Origin: Halomonas korlensis
GTDB taxonomy: Bacteria; Pseudomonadota; Gammaproteobacteria; Pseudomonadales; Halomonadaceae
NCBI RefSeq assembly: GCF_900116705.1
Contig: NZ_FPBP01000002.1
Span: forward strand, 315,714 to 379,713
Direction: 5' to 3'
DNA length: 64,000 nucleotides
The notes under the pieces were generated by a model. The model did not search any database. It was given only the letters and a program-made list of their open reading frames with translations, and was not told the origin of the DNA. The position numbers and the translations under genes are program-made. Positions 16,016-23,725 of the stretch are shown in pieces. The number at the start of each line of letters is the position of its first letter. The first letter of the stretch is position 1.

Positions 16016-16972
16016 ATGAGACGCACCCTGTTACTGGCCGCCGGCACCCTGGCCCTGTCCGGTCATGCCTACGCCCTGCATCCCTCTCCCCTGGTCGATG
16101 CCGCATGGCTCGAGGGTCAGCTCGACGGTGACGAACTGGTCGTGTTGGACGTACGCTCCGCCATCGATGACGGCGGCGACCGGGCGAGCTTCGAGGCCGC
16201 CCGCATCCCCGGCAGCCGCTACAGCAGCTATACCGATGCTGGCTGGCGCGAGGAGCGTGACGGGGTCGCCGGCCTGATGCCTGCGGTCGGTGACCTCGAG
16301 GCGCTAATCGGGGGCCTGGGCATCGACAACGACGACACCGTGGTCGTGGTCCCGGCCGGCACCGGACCCACCGACTTCGGCAGTGCCGCCCGCATCTACT
16401 GGACCTTCAAGGCCTTGGGGCACGACGAGGTAACGATTCTCAATGGCGGCTTTGCCGGCTGGGAGCAGCAGGGTCATAAGGTAGCCAGCGGACCGGTGAA
16501 GGCCCCGGACGCCGCTTCCTTCGAGGGCAGTCTGCGCGAATCGCTACTGGCCACCACCGAGGAGGTGGTAACGGCCCGTGAGGCAGACGAACAACTGGTG
16601 GATGCCCGCCCGCCGGCCTTCTACAAGGGTCAGACTCAGTCACCCGCCGCCCGCGTGCCGGGCACCATCCCGGGTTCGGTAAACCTGCCCCATGATGGCA
16701 GCTTTGAAGAGCGCGACGGCGCCTACTACCTGCAGCCGGACTCGCTGAAGGCTCGCATCGACGACCTTGGGCTCGACCCCGAGGCGCCCACCGTGGCCTT
16801 CTGCAACACCGGTCACTGGGCCGCCAGCGGCTGGTTTCAGCTCAGCGAGATCGGCGGGCTGGAGAACGTCACCATGTACGACGGCTCCATGGCCGCCTGG
16901 ACCCGTGACGATGAACGCCCCGTCCAGCTGGCCGACCGGGGCATCGTCAGCGTCGGCGAACTGGCCGAGTAG
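16016..16972 (+). CDS. Periplasmic two-domain sulfurtransferase (rhodanese)
   Basis: A 318-residue exported thiosulfate or 3-mercaptopyruvate sulfurtransferase. The signal peptide is residues 1-20. The N-terminal rhodanese domain (24-155) is structural and lacks the catalytic Cys. The C-terminal domain (about 180-300) carries Cys263 in the CNTGHWA active-site loop. The loop sequence is closer to YnjE and thiosulfate types than to the CGSGVTA of SseA. GAAGGAGGA lies upstream of the ATG. E. coli has a ynjE rhodanese after ynjBCD, but here the rhodanese is about 9 kb away from those genes. Confidence 0.9.
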   Translation: MRRTLLLAAGTLALSGHAYALHPSPLVDAAWLEGQLDGDELVVLDVRSAIDDGGDRASFEAARIPGSRYSSYTDAGWREERDGVAGLMPAVGDLEALIGGLGIDNDDTVVVVPAGTGPTDFGSAARIYWTFKALGHDEVTILNGGFAGWEQQGHKVASGPVKAPDAASFEGSLRESLLATTEEVVTAREADEQLVDARPPAFYKGQTQSPAARVPGTIPGSVNLPHDGSFEERDGAYYLQPDSLKARIDDLGLDPEAPTVAFCNTGHWAASGWFQLSEIGGLENVTMYDGSMAAWTRDDERPVQLADRGIVSVGELAE

Positions 16973-17000
16973 TCTAGCCGCCTGAGTGTCCCTGCCACGA

Positions 17001-17032
17001 CGCCCCGCGGCCAGATAACCGACCGCGGGGCG
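17001..17032. terminator. Bidirectional stem-loop terminator candidate
   Basis: CGCCCCGCGG (17001-17010) pairs perfectly with CCGCGGGGCG (17023-17032) around a 12-base loop, between two convergent genes (the rhodanese and the haloacid dehalogenase). No T run follows on either strand. Confidence 0.6.
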
Positions 17033-17053
17033 CTGGTATGTCATTCCGGTGGT

Positions 17054-17737
17054 CTAGCCTAATCGCTCGGCCAGGGCATCGAGGTCGGGCACGGTCATGT
17101 CGGGCTCGATGCCCCATGGGTCGAAAGGCGCATCCAGACTGCGCCGAACCCAGGCGGCATGCAGGCCGGCATGGCGGGCACCGATCACGTCGAAGGGATT
17201 GCTGGAGACCAACCAGGTATCGCCAGGGGCGACCTCGAGGCGATTTCTAAGATGGGCATAGACGGCAGGGTCGGGCTTGAAGCGCTTGACCTCCTCCACG
17301 CTGATCACTTCATCGAAGCGCTCCCGGATGCCGGCCTGACTCAGCAGCCCTTCGACTGCCTCCCGACTGCCGTTGGAAAACGCCACGCAGGTTACGCCAG
17401 CTTCCTGAAAGCGTGCGAGCGCCGCCGCGGCATCGGGGAAGGCCGGCAAGCGGGCATAGGTCGCCATCAAGTGGTCCTTGTCAGCGTCGGAGAAACGCGT
17501 CTGCAGCGCGCGGTCCGTGAACTCCAGCGCCTCGCGGGTGCACTGCGAGAAGTCCACGTAATCCCCCATCAGGCCACGACGAAAACTGTATTCCAGTTGC
17601 TTGTCGCGCCAGCGGCGGGAGAACTCGGGGGCCAACGCTGCCTTACCGCCCGTCGCCAGGCGCGTTTCCAGCTCGGCGACCACGCCGTGGGTATCGATCA
17701 AGGTGCCGTAAACATCAAAGGCCAGTACCGTTGCCAT
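17054..17737 (-). CDS. Haloacid dehalogenase, type II
   Basis: A 227-residue HAD-superfamily enzyme of the (S)-2-haloacid dehalogenase group. The nucleophile is Asp8 in FDVYGTLID, followed by the substrate-loop VAFSNGSREAV (about 118-128), Lys in VKRFKPDP (about 150-157) and the VSSNPFDVIGA motif (about 177-187) typical of the group. It hydrolyses short 2-haloalkanoates to hydroxy acids, although many homologues have other substrates. GGAG lies 7 bases before the ATG. An Asp-nucleophile hydrolase that might also be a dehalogenase is 2.4 kb away (20132). Confidence 0.87.
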   Translation of the reverse strand: MATVLAFDVYGTLIDTHGVVAELETRLATGGKAALAPEFSRRWRDKQLEYSFRRGLMGDYVDFSQCTREALEFTDRALQTRFSDADKDHLMATYARLPAFPDAAAALARFQEAGVTCVAFSNGSREAVEGLLSQAGIRERFDEVISVEEVKRFKPDPAVYAHLRNRLEVAPGDTWLVSSNPFDVIGARHAGLHAAWVRRSLDAPFDPWGIEPDMTVPDLDALAERLG

Positions 17738-17818
17738 GCTCTTGCTCCATCAATCCATCGATCATTCAAGCCTGCGCCAGGGCGAGGGCCAGGACAAGTC
17801 GACCTGTGGCGACAGACC

Positions 17819-18766
17819 TCAGCCGGCCACGAGCCTCGTCAGGGCGAAGTTGGCGATGGCGGTATCCTGCACGCCGGTGCCGGTGAGGTCGCACACCGTC
17901 AGCGTGTCGTCCGTCAGGCGCAACCGCTGTCTTTCGGCGATCACCCGGCCCAGTTCATGGACCTTGAAGGGCACCTCCCCGCCTTCGAACGCCTTGAGCT
18001 CCCCGTTGCCCTCGCTCTGGGCGCGCGTGTCGCAGACGAAGGCGTCGGCGCAGGTCAGCACCGTGGCATCCAGCTCTCGCTTGTCGGGGCTGTCCGAGCC
18101 CATGGCGGTGACATGCACGCCCGTGGGCAGATCCCGGGCATGCAGCAGCGGCACCCGTGACGGGGTGGCGGTGACAATGATGTCCACCGCGGCACAGGCC
18201 TCGGCCACCTCGTTGTGGACGTTCACCCTGAGCCCGTCGGCCCGGAGCCGCTCGGCGTAGGTCTCCGCGCCCTGCCGGCGCCGCGCCCAGACATCGACGG
18301 TGTCGATGTTGCGCACCAGGCGCAGCGCCTGTACCTGGCGTTCGGCCTGCTCCCCGGCGCCCAGTACCGCCACCCGGCAACTGCTCTCCCGCGAAAGGTG
18401 CTTGGCGGCGATGGCGCCGGCCAGCGCGGTGCGCACCAGAGTCAGATAGCCCTCATCGAACAGGATGGCATCCACCAGCCCGGTCTTCGCCGAAAAGACC
18501 ATCATCAAACCGTTGAGGCTCGGCAAGCCGATCTTGGGATTATCGAAGAAACCGGGGCTGACCTTGATGGCGAATCGCTCGGCGCCGCGGATATGAGCGG
18601 TCTTGACGTCGACCTCGCCATTGGACTCCTCGATGGCCATAGAGAGAATCGGCGGCTGGATGACCTCGCCACGGCCCAGGGCTTTGAAGCCCGCTTCCAC
18701 GGCGGCTAGCGCTTCGTGATCGAGCGTTACGGCGGCCATGATGGCCTCGCGGTCATAGCACTGCAT
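17819..18766 (-). CDS. eutC: Ornithine cyclodeaminase/mu-crystallin family protein, EutC-like
   Basis: A 315-residue Rossmann-fold protein of the ornithine cyclodeaminase/mu-crystallin family, with the dinucleotide motif VLGAGEQAERQ and the TATPSRVPLL loop. Its partner immediately upstream is an EutB-type dehydratase, and the pair matches the eutBC genes linked to hydroxyectoine and ectoine use. EutC probably acts as a reductase or deaminase on a hydroxyectoine-derived intermediate. The ATG at 18766 follows AGAGGGGG with 6-base spacing; earlier in-frame starts lack a ribosome site. EutA is not seen in the window. Confidence 0.82.
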   Translation of the reverse strand: MQCYDREAIMAAVTLDHEALAAVEAGFKALGRGEVIQPPILSMAIEESNGEVDVKTAHIRGAERFAIKVSPGFFDNPKIGLPSLNGLMMVFSAKTGLVDAILFDEGYLTLVRTALAGAIAAKHLSRESSCRVAVLGAGEQAERQVQALRLVRNIDTVDVWARRRQGAETYAERLRADGLRVNVHNEVAEACAAVDIIVTATPSRVPLLHARDLPTGVHVTAMGSDSPDKRELDATVLTCADAFVCDTRAQSEGNGELKAFEGGEVPFKVHELGRVIAERQRLRLTDDTLTVCDLTGTGVQDTAIANFALTRLVAG

Positions 18767-18808
18767 GAAACGCCCCCTCTCCATTACACGCAACTCAATC
18801 AGCCTACC

Positions 18809-19807
18809 TCAGCGCCCCGCTAGGGCGCGAGCACGGTCGAAGGTCTCCAGTGCAACGCCATTGCCGGAGAGGATCAGGGCCACTTTCTGACCCCGCACGT
18901 CCAGCTTGTGCTCGACGATGGCGGCCAGCCCCACCGCCGCGGCCCCCTCCACCAGCAGTTTCTCGTGCTCGAGGATATCGACCATGGCGTGAGCGATGGC
19001 CACCTCCGAGACTTGAAAATGCTCATCCATCACCTCGCGGGCCAGCGCCAAGGTACAACGATTGTCGCGGCCAATCCCGCCGCCCAGCGAATCGGCCAGA
19101 CTCGCCACCTCCTCGACTTCGACGGGCCTCCCGGCCTGCAGGCTCTTCCACATGGCGGCCCCGTCCGACAGGCTGACACCGGTGATTCGCGTCGCCGGCC
19201 GGATCGCCTTGATAGCGGCCCCGATACCACCCAGCAGACCGCCGCCAGAGAGCCCGACGAAGACCCGGTCCAGCTCCGGCGCGTCCTCCATCAGCTCCAG
19301 GCCGATAGTGCCCTGCCCTGCGGCGACCAGCGCATCGTCGAACGGCGGTATCAGGGTCATGCCTTCCTCATCGACCAGGCGCGCGACCTCGATGAACGCC
19401 TCGTCCTGGTTTCGCCCGACACGACGCACCTCGGCGCCCAGCACCTCGATAGCTACCACCTTGTTCGCAGGAACCAGCCGCGAGAGGCAGATCACCGCCG
19501 GCACGCCAAGATGCGCCGCCGCATGGGCCACCGCCCGGCCATGGTTACCGGTGGAAGCGGTCGTCACCCCTGCCCGCAGGGCGTCGCGGCCATGGCGCTC
19601 GATCAGCGCAGCGATCATGTTGGTCGCGCCACGCAGCTTGAAGGCGCCGGTCGGCTGGAGGGTCTCGAGCTTGAGCAGGATCTCGGCGTCAAAGCGTGCC
19701 GACAGCGCAGGCGAGCGGACCAGCGGGGTGCGCACGGCCTGTCCGGCGATACGTTGGCGGGCCTGGTAGAGGGAGCATAGGGAAACGCCGTGCCGGGGCA
19801 GAGTCAT
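18809..19807 (-). CDS. eutB: PLP-dependent threonine-dehydratase-like protein, EutB
   Basis: A 332-residue fold-type II PLP enzyme. The PLP Lys lies in TGAFKLRGATN (near 57), the phosphate-binding loop is SGGGLLGGIG (about 180-190), and the substrate-carboxylate STGNHGRA loop is near 85. The type and pairing with EutC suit the hydroxyectoine utilisation dehydratase EutB rather than a biosynthetic IlvA, because the C-terminal ACT regulatory domain is absent. It likely removes water or ammonia from a hydroxy-diaminobutyrate-type intermediate feeding aspartate semialdehyde metabolism (inference). It lies 42 bp before eutC. Confidence 0.82.
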   Translation of the reverse strand: MTLPRHGVSLCSLYQARQRIAGQAVRTPLVRSPALSARFDAEILLKLETLQPTGAFKLRGATNMIAALIERHGRDALRAGVTTASTGNHGRAVAHAAAHLGVPAVICLSRLVPANKVVAIEVLGAEVRRVGRNQDEAFIEVARLVDEEGMTLIPPFDDALVAAGQGTIGLELMEDAPELDRVFVGLSGGGLLGGIGAAIKAIRPATRITGVSLSDGAAMWKSLQAGRPVEVEEVASLADSLGGGIGRDNRCTLALAREVMDEHFQVSEVAIAHAMVDILEHEKLLVEGAAAVGLAAIVEHKLDVRGQKVALILSGNGVALETFDRARALAGR

Positions 19808-19865
19808 GCCGCAATCTCACTCGTTGAGTTGCCATGCGTCTTTATCATGCTAGTCAAACGAGTCA

Positions 19866-20073
19866 TTGGCGGATAATGAGCGGCCATTCGTCGCCATTGC
19901 CTTCATCAGAAGTCACTCCTGGCTTGATGTCGTAATCCACGGCGCGAATCGTCTTGCCACTGACCTCCGTGCCGTTCCAGCTCGGACAGGACGTTACCCA
20001 GCAGTAGGGCACAAGAAGAGTCCGCCGGTGTGGGCTTCAGCGTGCAATTGATCGCAAGAGCCGTCAGGGTCAT
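19866..20073 (-). pseudogene. Frameshifted remnant of an NAD(P)H-dependent FMN reductase
   Basis: A good ribosome site (GGAGG, 8 bases) precedes an ATG at 20073. The frame opens with ALAINCTLKPTPADSS and LLLGNVLSELERHG, typical of the flavodoxin-fold NAD(P)H-dependent oxidoreductase family. Near 19960 the frame is lost. The expected continuation (RAVDYDIKPGVTSDEG, then DEWPLI) is present in another frame down to about 19870, where stops follow. The intact family is about 180-200 residues, so two thirds of the gene are gone. This fragment fills most of the 324-bp gap between eutB and the next gene. Confidence 0.75.
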
Positions 20074-20131
20074 GTCTCGATCCTCCTGGAAAGTTTACCC
20101 TCCCGGGCAAGAGGAAAAACCAACATTCCAT

Positions 20132-20956
20132 TCAGCTCGACAGGAACCTGCCGACACTTTCGGCAACCTCTTGGGGCCTCTCTTCGGTAATCCAGTGCGC
20201 GGCATCCACCCACTCGAGGCGAGCGTTGGGCAGCGTCGAGTTCAGTTTTTCCGCGTATTCGGGTTTCTGAAAAGGATCGTGGTGCCCCCATAGGATCAAG
20301 GTTTCATGGGGAAGATGCGGTAGTTCATCGGCGATGGCGAGCGTGTATTCGGGATTGAGCCTACGCAAATTTCGAAAGAAGGCCCGCTTGCCTGCTTCGC
20401 CTCGCCAAGGCTCCACCATTATGTCTGCAAGTTCCGCGGTGGCAACGCTCTGGTCATGGAGTCCCTTGGGGAGAAAATCGCGGTGCATCTGCTCGAAATC
20501 GCCTAGGCTCATCTGCTGCTCGGCGCCGGGGTCCCGCAGCGGCTCGAATTCGGGAATCGGCCAGGAATCGAAACATACCGCATCGGCCAGCACCAGACGC
20601 TCGATCCGCTCGGGATAATTCACGGCCATGATCTGCGCTACTCCGCCTCCAATATCATGCGCCACGATATCGGCCCGTCGGATGCCCAGCGCGTCCATCA
20701 AGCCAAGCATTATTCGACTTTGTGCCTCAATCGAGACGTTGGCGTCGAGCGGTTTATCCGATTTGCCGTAGTTCAGCATGTCGGGGGCGATCACGCGACG
20801 GTCGCGTGCCAGCGTTGGAATGACATTACGCCACATCAGGCTCGATGTGGGAATGCCATGCAACAAGATGACGGGATTGCCTTCGCCTTGTTCTAGGTAA
20901 GCGATGCGATGACCGTCGACATGCAAATACTGGTGGTTCAGGCTGGTTCCTTCCAT
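20132..20956 (-). CDS. Alpha/beta hydrolase with Asp nucleophile (dehalogenase-like)
   Basis: A 274-residue alpha/beta hydrolase. HGIPTSSLMWR (about 34-44) forms the oxyanion region. The nucleophile elbow reads AHDIGGG (about 100-106), with Asp rather than Ser. A C-terminal His lies in VDAAHWITEE and an acid in LILWGHHDPF. Asp nucleophiles mark haloalkane or haloacetate dehalogenases and epoxide hydrolases. Which of these it is cannot be told from the sequence alone. GGAG lies 8 bases before the ATG. A flavin-reductase remnant follows it and decayed mer genes precede it. Confidence 0.8.
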   Translation of the reverse strand: MEGTSLNHQYLHVDGHRIAYLEQGEGNPVILLHGIPTSSLMWRNVIPTLARDRRVIAPDMLNYGKSDKPLDANVSIEAQSRIMLGLMDALGIRRADIVAHDIGGGVAQIMAVNYPERIERLVLADAVCFDSWPIPEFEPLRDPGAEQQMSLGDFEQMHRDFLPKGLHDQSVATAELADIMVEPWRGEAGKRAFFRNLRRLNPEYTLAIADELPHLPHETLILWGHHDPFQKPEYAEKLNSTLPNARLEWVDAAHWITEERPQEVAESVGRFLSS

Positions 20957-21289
20957 TGCAACGACTCCAGAGATTGATGGCTACTACGCTATGACCTGAA
21001 AGCATCAAGAACGCGGCTATCTAAATTTCACGCTCGATGCAGTAAATAAACGACAAGCCCCAGCGCTCCCGCTACCGTGGCGACCTTTTCACCGTAGAGA
21101 AGTGGCGGCTAAGTGCGGCACGAAGAGTGAGAAAGGACCGCATCATTTCGCATCCTCTTAACCTTCATGTCACCTCTAAATTGAACAGGTGCGCCTGGTG
21201 GATCTGTAAAATGGCTCGGTAACCTCAAAATAGGAACGACCAGTACAGAAGTCAAAGATACATGGATGCTCTTTCCTCCTCCGCAACGT
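20957..21289. other. Non-coding stretch, nothing recognised
   Basis: About 330 bp between the alpha/beta hydrolase start and the first oxidoreductase fragment. GC content looks lower than in the flanks, and I see no reading frame with family features. It is probably more decayed sequence plus the hydrolase promoter. Confidence 0.5.
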
Positions 21290-21405
21290 TCAGAGCCTCG
21301 AGCCGACGTCAGAGGCGACGGTGGGATAGGCAAACATAGCCGTCTTGAGGTCCGCAGTGGTAAGGCCGTGGCGTATGGCCAGGGCGAACACGTTGATTGA
21401 CCTTT
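21290..21405 (-). pseudogene. C-terminal fragment of a pyridine nucleotide-disulfide oxidoreductase
   Basis: Minus-strand reading from about 21405 gives INVFALAIRHGLT, then ADLKTAMFAYPTVASDVG, and a natural-looking stop at 21290-21292. This is the typical end of the dimerisation domain in mercuric-reductase or dihydrolipoamide-dehydrogenase-like flavoproteins. The rest of the gene (about 400 codons) is absent upstream, and other frames carry stops. Confidence 0.6.
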
Positions 21406-21445
21406 TCCAGAGAGCCTGCCGTGCCTAAAATCCCGAACCAGGCTA

Positions 21446-21981
<536 letters not shown>

Positions 21982-22053
21982 GTTCTCTGTCATCCCATAC
22001 TCAAGTGCGGCGTGCTCGCAGCTTCATCGACATAGAGAACTTAGATACAAAGA

Positions 22054-22090
22054 ACAAAAAATGGCCGAGAGGTACTTCCCCGCGGCCATT
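22054..22090 (-). terminator. Rho-independent terminator of doeD
   Basis: On the minus strand AATGGCCG and CGGCCATT form an 8-bp stem (plus-strand 22083-22090 and 22060-22067), followed directly by TTTTTTG. It lies 21 bp after the doeD stop. Confidence 0.85.
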
Positions 22091-22110
22091 GGGTTCGGCT
22101 GGGATTCGGT

Positions 22111-23532
22111 TTAGCCGACTGGCATTGTTGCCTTGACCACACCCTCACGAACCAGCTGCTCGGTGACCTTGTCCACCGCGCGCTTGGCGCGGGCAACGAT
22201 CTCGTCGACCTCGGCACGGCTGGTGGTCAGCGGCGGCGCGAAGCCCAGGATATCCCCCTGCGGCATGGCGCGGGCGATGAGGTTCTCCTGCATGGCTGCG
22301 GCGGCGATGCGCGGACCGACCTTGAGCGCCGGATCGAAATGCGCCCGCCTGGCCGGGTCGGCGGAGAACTCCACCGCCGCCAGCATGCCCACGCCGCGCA
22401 CCTGACCGACGATGGGGTGATCGCCGAAAGCCACCTGAAGTTGCTGCTGCAGGTAGGCGCCGGTCTCGGCGGCATTCTGAGTCAGTCCTTCGCGCGCGAT
22501 AATCGCCAGGTTGGCCAGGCCCGCGGCGCAGCCCAGCGCATGGCCGGAGTAGGTCCAGCCGTGGCCGATCGGGCCGTACTCGCCGGTGCCCTGCTCGAGC
22601 ACCTGCCAGACGCGGTCGCCGACGATCACGCCCGAGAGCGGCTGGTAAGCGCTGGTCAGGCCCTTGGCCACGGTGATCAGGTCGGGCTTGATGCCGTAGA
22701 AGTGACTGCCGAATTCGGTGCCGATGCGCCCGAAACCGCAGACGACCTCGTCGGCGATCAACAGGACGTCGTACTTGGTGAGCACGGACTGGATCTCGGC
22801 CCAGTAGCCTTCCGGCGGCGGCACGATGCCCCCAGTACCGAGCACCGGCTCGCCGATGAAGGCGGCCACGGTGTCCGGCCCTTCGGCCAGGATCATCTTC
22901 TCGAGCTTCGTCGCGCAGTGCTTGGAGAACTCACGCTCGGTCATGCCCTCGAGCTCGGCGGCGCGGTGGTAGTAGAACGGCGCTTCGGTGTGGCGAATGG
23001 TGTCGATCGGCAGGTCGAAGTGGTCATGAAATGCCTTGAGGCCGGTCAAGGAACCCGAGGCGATACCGGAGCCGTGGTAGCCACGCATCCGCGAGATCAC
23101 CTTCTTTTTCTGGGGGCGGCCCAGCACGTTGTTGTAGTAACGCACGATCTTGAGCTGGGTCTCGTTGGCGTCCGAGCCCGACATGCCGTAGTAAACCTTG
23201 GACATGCCCGGACCGTAGAGCTCGAGGATCTTCTCGGAGAGCGCGATCTGCGGCTCGTTGGAGTGCCCCACATAAGTATGATAGTAGGACAGCTCCAGCG
23301 CCTGCTGGTAGATTGCTTCGGCGACCTCGGTACGGCCATAGCCGATGTTAACGCAGTAGAGCCCGGCAAACCCGTCGATGAACTCGCGGCCATCCTTGTC
23401 GACGATATGAATGCCCTTGCCGCCGGTAATCACCCGCCCCGGCGCATCGCCATGGGCGAAGTCGCGCAGGTGGGTGGAGGCATGGAAGGTCACCTTGCGA
23501 TCGCGCTCGATCAGGTCCTGGTGCAAGCTCAT
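22111..23532 (-). CDS. doeD: Diaminobutyrate transaminase DoeD
   Basis: A 473-residue class III, fold-type I PLP aminotransferase. The PLP-binding Lys is in LITVAKGLTSAYQP (near 290), with the upstream LIADEVVCGFGRIG holding the cofactor Asp. In ectoine breakdown DoeD converts L-2,4-diaminobutyrate to aspartate 4-semialdehyde. The start is supported by a GAGAGAAGAG purine stretch. It follows doeC after a 190-bp gap that holds a palindrome and a repeat element, and ends at a clear terminator. Assignment rests on family type plus the neighbouring doeABX and doeC. Confidence 0.88.
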   Translation of the reverse strand: MSLHQDLIERDRKVTFHASTHLRDFAHGDAPGRVITGGKGIHIVDKDGREFIDGFAGLYCVNIGYGRTEVAEAIYQQALELSYYHTYVGHSNEPQIALSEKILELYGPGMSKVYYGMSGSDANETQLKIVRYYNNVLGRPQKKKVISRMRGYHGSGIASGSLTGLKAFHDHFDLPIDTIRHTEAPFYYHRAAELEGMTEREFSKHCATKLEKMILAEGPDTVAAFIGEPVLGTGGIVPPPEGYWAEIQSVLTKYDVLLIADEVVCGFGRIGTEFGSHFYGIKPDLITVAKGLTSAYQPLSGVIVGDRVWQVLEQGTGEYGPIGHGWTYSGHALGCAAGLANLAIIAREGLTQNAAETGAYLQQQLQVAFGDHPIVGQVRGVGMLAAVEFSADPARRAHFDPALKVGPRIAAAAMQENLIARAMPQGDILGFAPPLTTSRAEVDEIVARAKRAVDKVTEQLVREGVVKATMPVG

Positions 23533-23553
23533 ATCTCTTCTCTCTCAGGTAAA

Positions 23554-23574
23554 CTCCCCGGCTGCACCGGGGAG
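23554..23574. promoter_or_regulatory. GC-rich hairpin upstream of doeD
   Basis: CTCCCCGG (23554-23561) and CCGGGGAG (23567-23574) pair perfectly around CTGCA, about 22 bp before the doeD start on the minus strand. No T run follows. It could slow ribosomes or stabilise the doeD message. Confidence 0.5.
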
Positions 23575-23604
23575 GATATTCAATTGATGGTAACAACTAA
23601 TCAT

Positions 23605-23725
23605 GAGAGCTCTGCGAGCGAAGGCCAGACAAGGCGGATCTTGACGAGAACAGCGGAGTTTACGTTCTGTAAATGAGCATGTTCGAATAAAGATCCAACG
23701 CCGCATGGCCGAGCGCAGCAAGCTC
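23605..23725. repeat. Long imperfect inverted-repeat element in the doeC-doeD gap
   Basis: The outer arms (GCGAGCGAAGGCCA near 23614 against TGGCCGAGCGC at 23706-23716), the middle arms (GGCGGATCTT against AAGATCCAACGCC) and an inner GTTTAC/GTAAAT pair fold into one long imperfect hairpin. The pattern resembles mobile-type intergenic repeats found in gammaproteobacteria with the same GAACAGCGGAGTTTACG-like centre. Its right edge touches the doeC stop codon at 23724-23726. I see no second copy in this window. Confidence 0.6.

Noticed and set aside
15292..16972. AhpD-like and rhodanese genes as displaced ynjA and ynjE of the ynj operon
   Set aside because: The proteins differ from YnjA and YnjE in length and motif, lie about 8-9 kb from ynjBCD, and have their own regulator sites, so a ynj link is not supported.
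19866..20051. A 61-codon plus-strand frame between eutB and the hydrolase
   Set aside because: It is antisense to the recognisable flavin-reductase remnant and has no ribosome site or family features.
22339..23676. A 445-codon plus-strand frame opposite doeD
   Set aside because: Antisense to a complete aminotransferase with all motifs; His- and Val-rich composition is typical of a mirror frame.
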